Source: Globodera rostochiensis
Lineage: Eukaryota; Nematoda; Chromadorea; Rhabditida; Heteroderidae
DNA: 64,000 nt
Reading direction: 5' to 3'
NCBI GenBank assembly: GCA_018350325.1
Contig: JAEVLN010000027.1
Coordinates: 186,001 to 250,000, forward strand
Shown here piece after piece: positions 48,429-58,155 of the stretch (positions are counted from its first letter, which is position 1; each line of letters opens with the position of its first letter). Below the pieces are notes generated by a model. The model saw only the letters and a list, made by a program, of their open reading frames with translations. It did no database searches and was not told the origin of the DNA. The position numbers and the translations under genes are program-made.

Positions 48429-50552
48429 CAGGGATGGGAATCGCGTCGAAAAAAAAGCGAACGGCGATCCGCGATCGGCGATCTCAAATTTTTTAGTGCG
48501 AACGGCGATCTGCGATCGGCGATCTGCTCCAAAAAGGCGATAATTGCGATCACGATCACGCGATCGCGATCATTTTAAAATCCAACAAAAAATCTCCTCT
48601 GGTGCTTATTTTAATAAGTTTATGATCAAATCGGGTTAGTCCGGAAAATCGGGGTTTCTGCAAATTGGAAATTGCCGAAGTAGAATTGAAATTTCGTTTA
48701 TTTTATTGAAGGCAGGGGGAGGGGGATTGGCGGTGCCGATAGGCGCCGCCGAGAAATTTTTGATGTTTTTGTTAAAAGATTTGCAATCAAAATTTTAAAA
48801 AAATGGCCGTGTTTTTTGAAGTTTTTTATGAATGGGAGGGTGCGCCCTTTCAAAACATTGGACTTCTTTTTACTATTTTCCAGCATATTTTTTGTTCAAT
48901 TCTTTAACAAGATTCATTAAAATTTCCAAAAAAATTTTCGGCGGCGCCTATGGCACCACCGACCCCCCCCCCCTGTAAAGCAGAACTCGCAAAAAAATTT
49001 GCATTTTGAAAATCGCTAATTTTCGAAATTTTTTCGACAATTTTTCTTAACAAAGATGTTAAAAATTAGTAAAAGAAATTTCCCGATGTCGCCTATCGGA
49101 GCCGTCGGACCCACCTATAACGAATTCTTAGGCCACATACGCAGTGTTTTCCCGGTTCCATTTTTTCTAACGGTTCCACGGTTCCGGTTCCAAACCGGTT
49201 CCGGATTTTCGCGGTTCCGCGGTTCCGGTTCCAAACCGGTTCCGGATTTTGGCGGTTCCGCGGTTCCGGTTCCGAAGCGGTTCCGAATTTTCACGGTTCC
49301 GCGGTTCCGGTTCCAAACCGGTTCCGGATTTTCGCGGTTCCGGGAACCGGTTCCGGAACCGGTTCCAACGGTTCCGGTTCCAAATTCCAAAAATTTGTAA
49401 ATATGTCCAAAAATTTTTCAAAAAAATCAGAAAAATGTAAGAAAAATTGTTCATTTACATTACATGAAAATGATGGGGGTGCCGACATTTCGTCGACTGA
49501 CATTTCGTCGACGCGACACTTCGTCGACTAACCGGGACCGGGACTTACCGGGATCAGAAAAACCGGGACCGGGACCAACCGGGACTTTTCAAGGGAGATG
49601 TAGGTGGCAAGATAAAATCTTCACTTTGATTTTTCTTTTATGAAACACTAAAAATTTTAATTTTCCGGCATTTACTCAAACCATTGGGTTTCATCAATAA
49701 ATATTTTTTACTTGTCTTAAAATTTTGAAAATTCTTCGAATTCGGGTTCGGGGTTCGAGATTCGCAAAATCCGAGTACGTTGTGATCTAGGCATGTTTTT
49801 ACCCTAGAAACATGCATTTAAAAACCCGGCGAAATTCCACTCGACGAAATGTCGCGTCGACGAAGTGTCATCCCGCCCAAAATTGCTGATGCTTTGTATT
49901 TGGAAGTTATTGCTTTGTTGTGTAAAAAGGCTATTCGCTTCAAAAATTAATCATAAATCAATTCATTATGCACTGAAAAAACATGTATCGGAACCGGTTC
50001 CGGAACCGGTTCCGAAGCGGTTCCAAGCTCTTTACGGTTCCACGGTTCCGGTTCCAAAGCGGTTCCGGATTTTGGCGGTTCCGCGGTTCCGGTTCCAAAG
50101 CGGTTCCGGATTTTGGCGGTTCCGGGAACCGGTTCCAAAATCGGTTCCGAATTTTTTGCGGTTCCGCGGTTCCGGTTCCGGAACCGGTTCCCGGAACCGT
50201 TGGAACCGGCACCGGAACCGGAACCGGGAAAACACTGCACATACGGCTCCGGTCTAGGGTAAAACAAATTTGACCCCAAAAATTGGGTTTGGAGAAAATT
50301 TTGAGTGTTTTTGTAGTTTGCCAATTTTTTTTTATGGCATTCTGACATTATTTTTAAATTAAAAATCCAATCGTTAGGAGTGTAATATCGCGCGATCTTG
50401 CATGAAATGCGATCGGCGATCTGCGATCACCAATTTTTTAATGCGATCGGCGATCTCTAATTTTTTAATGCGAACCGCGATCGGCGATCTGCCCCAAAAA
50501 AGCGATAATTGCGATCAAGATCGCGCGATCGCGATCACGATTCCCATCCCTG
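48429..50552. mobile_element. hAT-type element, TIR CAGGGATGGGAATCG, with a nested insertion
   Basis: Termini CAGGGATGGGAATCG and its complement are flanked by an exact 8-bp duplication, ATAAAAAT (48421-48428 and 50553-50560). Subterminal arrays of GATCGGCGATCTGCGATCGG lie at both ends. Three hairpin-core variants (about 48,728, 48,940, 49,088) are inside. A second element (49142-50237) is inserted in it. No transposase. Confidence 0.93.
49142..50237. mobile_element. hAT-type element, TIR CAGTGTTTTCCCGGTTCC, nested
   Basis: Termini CAGTGTTTTCCCGGTTCC and its complement are flanked by an exact 8-bp duplication, CACATACG (49134-49141 and 50238-50245). Subterminal arrays of CGGTTCCGGTTCCAAACCGG lie at both ends. 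Inside are inverted ACATTTCGTCGAC arrays (about 49,480-49,535 and 49,830-49,875) and a GGGACC-type end (49,530-49,590), suggesting one or two further nested insertions. The proline/arginine-rich frames are repeat readings, not genes. Confidence 0.93.
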
Positions 50553-50655
50553 ATAAAAATGTCAAAAAAAATTGGCAATTCAATTTTTCCCGAAACACCA
50601 CGTGTATTGGCACTACACATATAAAACGTCTTTTCAAATTAATATGGGCATTTAC

Positions 50656-50915
50656 TTGCAAAAAGGGAAGAGCAAGTCCAAAGTTGCCAGTTAAGGCGCA
50701 TAATACTCCAATGCCAATTTGTACAAATCCCAAGAAATACATCCAATAAATGGATTCCCATGCTTTTGGCGGTTTGGCATATTCAAGCTCATAGAATTCC
50801 ACGACACCGAATTTGCCAAATTCGTCCACTTCCTTTTGCGGCAGTTTGTTGTCCGGATCCGGCTTTATCCATCCTTTGAACTTGCAAAACTGGCCAGCAG
50901 GACAATTAGCAATGT
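50656..50915 (-). CDS. Exon of the SecA-like gene, membrane-type segment
   Basis: Minus-strand frame reads FKGWIKPDPDNKLPQKEVDE, EFGKFGVVEFYELEYAKPPK, then WESIYWMYFLGFVQIGIGVL, a clear hydrophobic helix, ending ...LALPFLQ at a GTAAAT donor (phase 0). From memory of the family, metazoan SecA-like proteins carry a PPKAWESI-type motif followed by a glycine-rich hydrophobic stretch after the helicase and TPR-like parts, which is why I assign it to this gene. Confidence 0.65.
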
Positions 50916-51567
50916 ACTTAAATATTACATTTACAATAATATAGGAAAAAGCGGAAATAAAAATAATGCATTCAAATTCTGGAGAGCCATCCGTCGAGGC
51001 AGAAAAATTTGGATAAAAGTCAAAAATACTTCTTCTTGAGGGTTTGGGTCATTATATATAGCATACGACTCGAGAAATTGAACGGCATAATTTTTTGCTC
51101 CGGAAACCACTATGAAGAAAGTTATGGCCCCTCAAAGTTGGCCAAAAACCATAGGGGGGGGGGGGACCCTTTTGGTCAACATTTTTGGAATAATTTTTAT
51201 TCTAAAATTCTGAAAATATGTTATTTGATACGCTGATTACGAAATTCGTCTAGTCGAGTGTGCGGTACTTCGGCTGCTATTTTCCACCTTACTGTCTAAC
51301 TTTTCCGTTATCGGCCTTTGGTTTATTCAAAACTCGTTTTTCCTTAAATTTTAAACCGGTTCAAAAACCACTTTAAATGCTCAACTTTGGTAATCAATCA
51401 TGTTTTCAGAATTTTTAAATAAAAATATTTTAAAAAATGTTGACCAAAAGGGTCTCCATATGTTTTAGGCCAAATTTGACAAGCTGTATCTCGGCTCATA
51501 GTTGTTTCCGGAGCAAAAATATTATGCCATTCGATTTCTCTCGACAAGAGGAACGAATGGTATATAT

Positions 51568-52359
51568 CAGGGATGGACAAAATTTCGGATTTCGGGTTTC
51601 GGAAATTTCGGGTTTTTTGGCCATTTCGGATTTCGGGTTTCGGAATTTGAGCAAAATTTCGGATTTTACACCCCTAAGAATGGGATTTTTGAGGAATTGA
51701 GATGGTGTTGGTATAGTGGTGAGTGTGGGGTCAGTTGAACTTTGGGTGTGGGTTCGGGTCCCCTACTGTGTTAATGATTTTTTCCGACTTTCTCTGAACA
51801 TTTACGGTGCAAGATTCATTTCAAAAAATTTTCCCGGCGGCGCCTATCGCCGCCGACCCCCTCCCCCCCTCTAAAAGCTTAAAATATACTTAGAAGGCCG
51901 CTGAAAAAAAGACATCCTTAAAAATTTTTTAAAGTGAATACTGTAAATTTCAAAAAATATTTACAAAATAATTATTTTTAAAATATAATTTTTTACTTCA
52001 TTGAAAATTTTTCCGTTAAAATGCCCTTTTTAACGGAAAAAATATACACCCCTAAATTTACCGCAAAGTGTGTTAATTATAATTAGAAATACAAATTTTA
52101 ATCAGTGCATCAAGAACATATTTTCAGACAATTTTAGATATAAAATATTTGCAAAATTTTGACAAAAAGGTTTCCCCTATGGGTTTGTCAACTTAAGGAG
52201 CTATAACTTGCTTAGAGTCAAGAGCGACTCAAAATTTTTGCAGATTCGTATGCAAAAATTTCCCTTGAAAAAATTTCGGATTTCGGGATTTTTGGGGTTT
52301 CGAAATTTCGGATTTTATTTTCGATTTCAGATTTTATTTTCCGATTTTGCCCATCCCTG
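51568..52359. mobile_element. hAT-type miniature element, TIR CAGGGATGG
   Basis: Termini CAGGGATGGACAAAAT and ATTTTGCCCATCCCTG are flanked by an exact 8-bp duplication, GTATATAT (51560-51567 and 52360-52367). Subterminal TTTCGGATTTCGGG repeats lie at both ends. Hairpin core at about 51,834 and a tRNA-like sequence (51,704-51,772) inside. The outermost 9 bp match the 48.4-50.6 kb element although the subterminal repeats differ entirely. Confidence 0.93.
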
Positions 52360-52742
52360 GTATATATAATTACCCAAACCCTCCGGAGGTAGTATTCTTG
52401 ACTTTTTCCAAAATTTGATTAAGTGATTAATTTTGATCAGGTTTTTTGAGAAAGATGCAGCATCAAATAGAGCTTGGACTTGAGGACTGACTGACAAATC
52501 ACAATTTTGACCTGGTGACTTGAAAATTTGGGTAAAATTTCACAGAACGAGATTCGAATGTGATCTTGATCGGTGCCGGGGCTAGTATCAAACACGCTCC
52601 ATCTTTTGCTAATCATTGTATTTTTGGGGCCAGTTATTAATTAAAACTTTTTAAGCAATAATTTTAAATATTCAAAAAATACAAAAGCACCCCCGGCAAA
52701 ACGGGGTTTTAAAACATCAGTATATAAATATATTTAAAATAC

Positions 52743-52973
52743 TCTCACTTTGTACCACTTCTCGCACTGCTCACTCAATCGGTAGAGTAAATGAATTTTG
52801 TTAACAATTTGCGTACGAAGTGCCGTGTTATTTTTTTGCGCGTTGCCTTCCCCGTCTAGCCGACTCGTTAATGAAGCAATTAATTTCTGATTAATTAATT
52901 CGCTTGCTTTCTGCAAATGCTCCGCCGCTTTGTGTTGATGTTCGACGCGTGCTTCGCGTTTATCCACACTAAA
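52743..52973 (-). CDS. Exon of the SecA-like gene, helical segment
   Basis: After a TTTTAG acceptor the frame reads VDKREARVEHQHKAAEHLQK and LINQKLIASLTSRLDGEGNA, ending ...EKWYK at a GTGAGA donor. Strongly helical and charged, fitting a coiled or TPR-adjacent segment. It follows the TPR-like exon in order and strand. Confidence 0.6.
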
Positions 52974-53289
52974 ATAAAATAAAATTACAAAATTTTTATC
53001 GTTTGTTTTGAGAGATTTGTTTTAAATAAAATGTGCATCCCATTGATCTCAAATCACTTTTTTCTAAACAATCTCCAAATTTAAGATCTCAAAAATCCCA
53101 AAACATAACCAAATCCGCAACTGCTCTAAACCGGGCTTAAATAAAAATGCCCTTTGTCCGACGATAATAAATAAGGATTAGAGACCGGCCAGAAGGTTCG
53201 GTCTGTACTTTTCGGTAAAGTACCGACACCAAAAGTACCGAAAAATATCGTCACCCTTTTTGACGAGTGCCAATGCTCTATAATAATTT

Positions 53290-53670
53290 GACAATTACTC
53301 TACCTGATATCGTCACCCTTCTTGACGAGTGCCAATGCCATGTAATAATGTGCCGGGGCAGCAAAACCACTTTGGCGCACATCCAATTCGATTGCCTTCT
53401 CCAAATGTTTGATGGCATTTCCGTAGTCCAACTTGTACCCCTTCAACACCAAATAGGACGGATTCGTGAAGAGGCTAAGGCCCAGGAATGGCGCCTCAAA
53501 AAACCGGCTACTGCTGCCGTTTAAAGCATGGGCCATCATTGGCGCAAAAACCAAAGAAAAAAAAGATGCGCCCCCAAAAGGACGGAATTCCGGAGGCGGC
53601 GGTCGACGGGGCGGGGGGCTGCCTTTCTGACGTTCTTCCACGATGAAGGCGTCCAACTCAGAAATGAGAA
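53290..53670 (-). CDS. Exon of the SecA-like gene, TPR-like repeats
   Basis: Minus-strand frame starts in a proline-rich stretch (about 53,600) and continues NPSYLVLKGYKLDYGNAIKH, LEKAIELDVRQSGFAAPAHY and YMALALVKKGDD, matching the tetratricopeptide pattern of paired helices. A partial duplication of its end (GACGAGTGCCAATGC on the plus strand) lies 61 bp further on (about 53,258). Such repeats usually bind protein partners. Confidence 0.65.
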
Positions 53671-54463
53671 CAGCCCTTAATATAATTTCAATTATTCGAC
53701 TATTTTATAATTACGAAAGAATACTGTAGAGCCTCCAGAGATTTAATAATAAAAATAAACTAATACTTGGATTTTTAACGACATTTCATTAAAGGCTTCT
53801 GTGCAATAGGGCCTTGCATAAATCATTTTTTGTCTATTGATATTGTACCATATTGTTTCAAAACTGTATCAAGGATGCATTTGGGTCTCCATATCGTATT
53901 GCCATAATTAATAATACATTCTGATCGATCACATAAAAGAAACGGTCGGTGCCATCGTTTCGGCCCGTCAAGTTTGGGTCATCATAACTTTTTTGTTAGC
54001 TAATTAAATCAAAAAGGCTATGTTTTCAGATGCTATAAGCAGGGATGTCATGGCAAACCAAAAAACGTGGTCAAATCAGAGTTGAACTTGAAATTTTTTT
54101 CGGGGGGGGGGGGAATATACATTAATTTGGGATGGTAAAAAATTGAATTAGAGGCAGAAACGGGGCAAAAACGTGGCACTCAACCCCAAAACGGGGCGGA
54201 TGCCACGTTTCGTGGCTAAATGGCATTAAAGAAAGGCAAATCGCTTGCTTTCTCTCGCTCAAAAGTTCAGCAAATACAAGATCTTTCGGGTGCCACCGAT
54301 TTTATTTGATTAGCTAATAACTAAGTTACGACTGACAGCGCCAAAACGACCGGCGCCGGCCAAACTGAGCGTTCCCGAAAAAGAATAAGTGGGTAATTTT
54401 CCTTTATATAGCCGACAAAAACGATAATCAAATGCATCCAGGGGTTAATTATTAGTGATATTT

Positions 54464-54786
54464 TTACTCTGAAGGCATTGGAGCGTCCACGTCTCGCATC
54501 TCAACTTTTTCTCGAAGCCAAAAGCCCCAATGCTCTTCAATCTGTGCCAGAATTTGTTCGTTGCCCCCTACGGCGTTGGCTGTACTTTCGCGAATTTCTT
54601 CAATAAACGTTGAAAACTTTTCGAATAATCGCTCCTTGACGAACAATTTTGGCAGCACTTCTTTTTTGGCCTTTTCAAATGATTGCTCAATCAATTGGTC
54701 ACGTTTCGCCAATATGTCCATGTTTTGGTCAAATAAATCCTTGTCTTTTTCACATTCGTTAAAAATGAGCTGTGCCGTTCCCTTAA
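54464..54786 (-). CDS. SecA-like gene, exon following the helicase (copy 1)
   Basis: After an ATTAAG acceptor in phase 0 the frame reads GTAQLIFNECEKDKDLFDQN, then ILAKRDQLIEQSFEKAKKEV and QILAQIEEHWGFWLREKVEM, to a stop or donor near 54,464. In SecA-like ATPases this segment directly follows the RTARQG motif. The sequence is intact, unlike its duplicate at 56.08-56.24 kb. Confidence 0.7.
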
Positions 54787-55144
54787 TATGTAAACAAAAA
54801 ATAAGCAACGAATATTTCAATTGCATCAAACTTTTTTTAAATTTTATTAATTTCTGAACCAAAAAAAGTATTCATTAAGCCGTTAAAAAGAATATTGTTA
54901 TGATGAAGGTAGAGTAGTGTTGGACAAGCCCGGTCTAAAACCGGGATTTTGATATCCGGTTTATGATTTCGTAATTTTTCGTCCGGTACGTTTCAATGCC
55001 CCTTCTCAATCAAATTTCCGATTCAGATGATTTTAAAATAAATTATAATCAACGGTTCTGAAACGTCCTGGCACTGAAGGATCTCGGTCCGAGATTTTTA
55101 GGCCGCGAAAAGCCCTGTAGGCATAACAAATTGTGCCGTGTCAC

Positions 55145-55466
55145 CTTTTCCGTGTGACCGAATGCCTGCCGTTCGACCCGGCTGTTTCTCGGCATAAACG
55201 TGACGATCACGTGCAGGCCACCGTTGGCTTCAAGTTCGGCGTTGGTTTTGATGTCAGTGCCGCGGCCGGCATAATTTGTGGAGAAAATGACATCCATTGG
55301 GCCGACAAAGTCCGTCGGAAGTTGTTCGTCATCGTCAGTGTATTTGTATATGTTGATGTCCGGAAACTCGGATTTGACGGCGTCGCTTATCTGCTTCACC
55401 TTGTCGTTGGTCAAACAAATAATTAGCGCAGCTCGTTTGCGCTGCTTGACATGGACCAAAATCTTA
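55145..55466 (-). CDS. SecA-like helicase exon, copy 1, motif VI deleted
   Basis: The frame contains [20 protein letters not shown], then [20 protein letters not shown] (SecA motif V type) and [20 protein letters not shown]. Where the other copy has [11 protein letters not shown] this one has FGHTEKV: a 12-bp in-frame deletion removes four residues including the arginine expected to contact ATP. It ends at GTGACA. On its own it should be inactive as an ATPase motor half. It is nearly identical to 56943-57303 otherwise. Confidence 0.8.
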
Positions 55467-56077
55467 ATAAGAGAATTCAAACTAAGCGATTAGACTTCTT
55501 AAAATTATTAGCATTAATCAGACTCTGGTCCGGTTTCGCTTAATTACTATCATTGATTGCGCCGACAGGCGCCGCTGGGAATTTTGATTTTTGACTCAAT
55601 TGTTTATATTATTTAAATTATGTTAAAAATATTATAAGTAAGTACACATATGTCAGAGAAAGATTAAATTATTGTTATTGTGTTTTGAAAAATTTTGGCA
55701 AAACAGCGCTATTAATCCAATCTTTAGGGGTGTTTTTTTTTGTGGAAAAATGTCTAAAAACAAAAAATCGAAATTCATTTTACGAAACGCGAAACAAAAC
55801 ATTTTTGCTCAGCTCTGCCTCCCACGAAGCAGTTCATTTCAGTGCCAAACACTTATTTCATCGTTTCAATGCCAGAATTTTTTTGTTGCTAAAAGATGAG
55901 ATCGGCGGGAACGGAATTCCCGCGGCAAGTACGTAATTCCCGATCCTACCTTTTTAGCCGAGCGGGATTTTTTTACGGGAACGGAAAAACTCGCCAACCT
56001 TAATAATGGGCAATGAAGTATACGGCACTGAAATGAAATGAATCGTGCCCACAGCACCAAAAGTTTAATGTTTAGGC

Positions 56078-56237
56078 TTATGTCATTACGCTTCCGCAGA
56101 TTTTGCTAATCCAACTGTGCTGATCAGTCTCAAAAATGGGATCCAGTGTTTCCAGTTGAGATTGTTGGTCCTTGTTTTGGTCAATTAAATCCTCGTCCAA
56201 GTCAACTTCGGTAAGAATAAGTTGTGCAGTCCCCTTA
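56078..56237 (-). pseudogene. SecA-like exon following the helicase (copy 2), truncated
   Basis: After ATTAAG in phase 0 the frame reads GTAQLILTEVDLDEDLIDQN and then diverges, stopping at 56078 after about 50 residues. It corresponds to 54464-54786 but lacks the long helical continuation. A duplicate that has decayed, or an alternative exon giving a short product. Confidence 0.65.
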
Positions 56238-56942
56238 ATAAACAGAAAAATAAGACACAAATATATTATAAATGCATTAAATTTTCAGTTTTTAATAATC
56301 TCCAACCTGAAAAAAGTAATTAGAACAGTTCAAGAATTTAGAACATTGTTATCAGGGCAAAACCCTACGCTTTGGATATTTTCGAGGTTTTTCTTTTCGG
56401 TTCGAAAGAGAAATTCTTCGAAATTTTATGTTTAAATTTAATAATTTTCGAAAAAGTTCATTAATGACTAAACCGGTCCCCGGCGGTGCCGACAGGCGCC
56501 GCATTTTGAATTTTTGACTTGATTTGTTGAGATTTTCTACCAAATATTGAAAATATGGTGCCTTTTTTAAATTTGAATAGTTTTTTCCAAAAGAAAATTG
56601 TTATGGTGGAGGAGGAGTAGGGGTGGACAAGGGCTATTTAAAAGCGGATTTTTGAGACTTTCCTAGCACTGACTGATTTTGATATGTTATAAGCGGAGGA
56701 TTGCCAGTCACAGGTGTTTACTGATCTACATAGGGCCGTAGCCAAGCCAAAAAAATTTTCGGGGGGGGGGCCAAGCCAAAAAAGTCGATTCTTAGGGGTT
56801 CATTTTTGGGTTTTATTGCATTTTTCTTAAGCAATTGGGGGGGATGTGGGGGGGGCCGGCGGTGCCGACAGGCGCCGCCAGGAGGTCAAAAATTCGTAGG
56901 CCAGAGTCGCGAAACGCCTGTAACAAATTTGTGCCGTGCCAC

Positions 56943-57303
56943 CTTTTTGCCTTGTCGTGCCGTGCGACCGAATGCCTGCCGTTCGACCCGGCTGTTTCTC
57001 GGCATAAACGTGACGATCACGTGCAGGCCACCGTTGGCTTCAAGTTCGGCGTTGGTTTTGATGTCAGTGCCGCGCCCGGCATAATTTGTGGAGAAAATGA
57101 CATCCATTGGGCCGACAAATTCCGTCGGAAGTTGTTCGTCATCGTCAGTGTATTTGTATATGTTGATGTCCGGAAACTCGGATTTGACGGCGTCGCTTAT
57201 CTGCTTCACCTTGTCGTTGGTCAAACAAATAATTAGCGCAGCTCGTTTGCGCTGCTTAACATGGACCAAAATCTTAATAAGAATGTCTTCGACAGTCCCC
57301 ACT
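56943..57303 (-). CDS. SecA-like ATPase, helicase domain 2 exon (copy 2, motifs intact)
   Basis: SecA-family ATPases couple ATP hydrolysis to moving polypeptides; the job of the metazoan SecA-like proteins is unknown. The exon begins after TTTTAG at 57303 ([20 protein letters not shown]) and contains [40 protein letters not shown] (motif V) and [18 protein letters not shown] (motif VI). It ends at a GTGGCA donor, phase 0, compatible with both GTAQLI exons downstream. The DEAD half (Walker A and B) is not in the window. A BEL/Pao retrotransposon begins a short way upstream, so that half must lie beyond 64 kb, elsewhere, or be lost. Confidence 0.85.
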
Positions 57304-57429
57304 AAAATATTTTGGAGGGATTAATTGTGTTTATTTGGGGGGTTTAAGCAGTAATTTTTCCGGAAAACATTGGCCCAAATCACTTTTCATATACCATAAA
57401 CATTCTTAATCTGGGCAAGCCCATTTCCC

Positions 57430-58076
57430 TCCCTTCTTTAATCCCACAAGATTATTTGGCGAATGGCACCGATTTCTTTTGGGAGATTTGGACAGTGATT
57501 TGGCCCGCGCAATGGCCCCCCCTCCCCCCGTCGGCCCTCGCTGTTGTTCTCCTCGCCCATCGGTCATCGACACCACCCGTGGCCGTGCCCATCATCGTGC
57601 CATACTAATCCCAACCATCGTCCATCAACTCCTCAACCATCGCCCATCAACTCCCCGACCATCGCCCATCAACTGCGCCCTGGCCCAACTCCGCCCCTGG
57701 CCCCCTGCCCACCAGCGCTTGGACCGGGCCCGTATAAAAGAAAGGAAGGATGCCACCAAACCGTTCTTGGACCAATTCACACTTCAACCATTCAACACTT
57801 TTTCGCGATCATTTTCAACATTCAAAAAATAAAAACAAAAACCACACCATTCGACAGTATACCTTCGCCTTTGCTTCCCTCCCGATTACCAGTCAACCCC
57901 GCTTTGAAACCTCGTCCCATTTTTTGGGGGTCCACCTTAGCCCATTCGTCGGCATTTGCCCCGGTTTCCCCTCTGTCGGAGGCAAACCCTTTGGTCTCCA
58001 CAGTTTCCCTACTTTTTGGTACTCCATCACCTTTCCAACCATTTCCCCTTTGTCGGAATTCTCTGTGTGTCCCACA
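57430..58076 (+). repeat. Putative 5' LTR of the BEL/Pao element
   Basis: GC-rich sequence between the SecA-like exon and the polyprotein, with a TATA box (TATAAAAG at 57733-57740) and a CCCACA end at 58076. The left edge is not defined: no TG...CA inverted pair or 5-bp target duplication could be fixed because the 3' LTR is outside the window. The open frames here are not genes. Confidence 0.5.
57733..57740 (+). promoter_or_regulatory. TATA box in the putative LTR
   Basis: TATAAAAG in a GC-rich setting about 420 bp before the polyprotein start, where an LTR U3 promoter is expected. Confidence 0.55.
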
Positions 58077-58080
58077 GTAG

Positions 58081-58117
58081 GGATTAAGAGTCTGGTGCTC
58101 TACACCGACTGAGGACC
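58081..58117 (+). promoter_or_regulatory. Putative primer-binding site, complementary to a 5' tRNA half
   Basis: The complement of this stretch reads CTCAGTCGGTGTAGAGCACC followed by AGACTCTTAATC. That matches the D arm and anticodon arm of a tRNA with a CTT (lysine-type) anticodon, not a tRNA 3' end. It lies 4 bp after the CCACA that may end the LTR. The match stops just past the anticodon loop. Confidence 0.45.
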
Positions 58118-58155
58118 CTAACCGGGCATTTCGCTTTTCCGTTGTTTCGTGTTTT

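Noticed and set aside
49056..50273. Overlapping frames rich in PEPVWNRNRGT and RFRFQTGSGF
   Set aside because: All six frames read the CGGTTCCGG array of a transposon; they are repeat translations.
57479..58080. Pro-rich open frames upstream of the BEL/Pao polyprotein
   Set aside because: They lie in the putative LTR and leader, overlap in several frames, and lack any domain.
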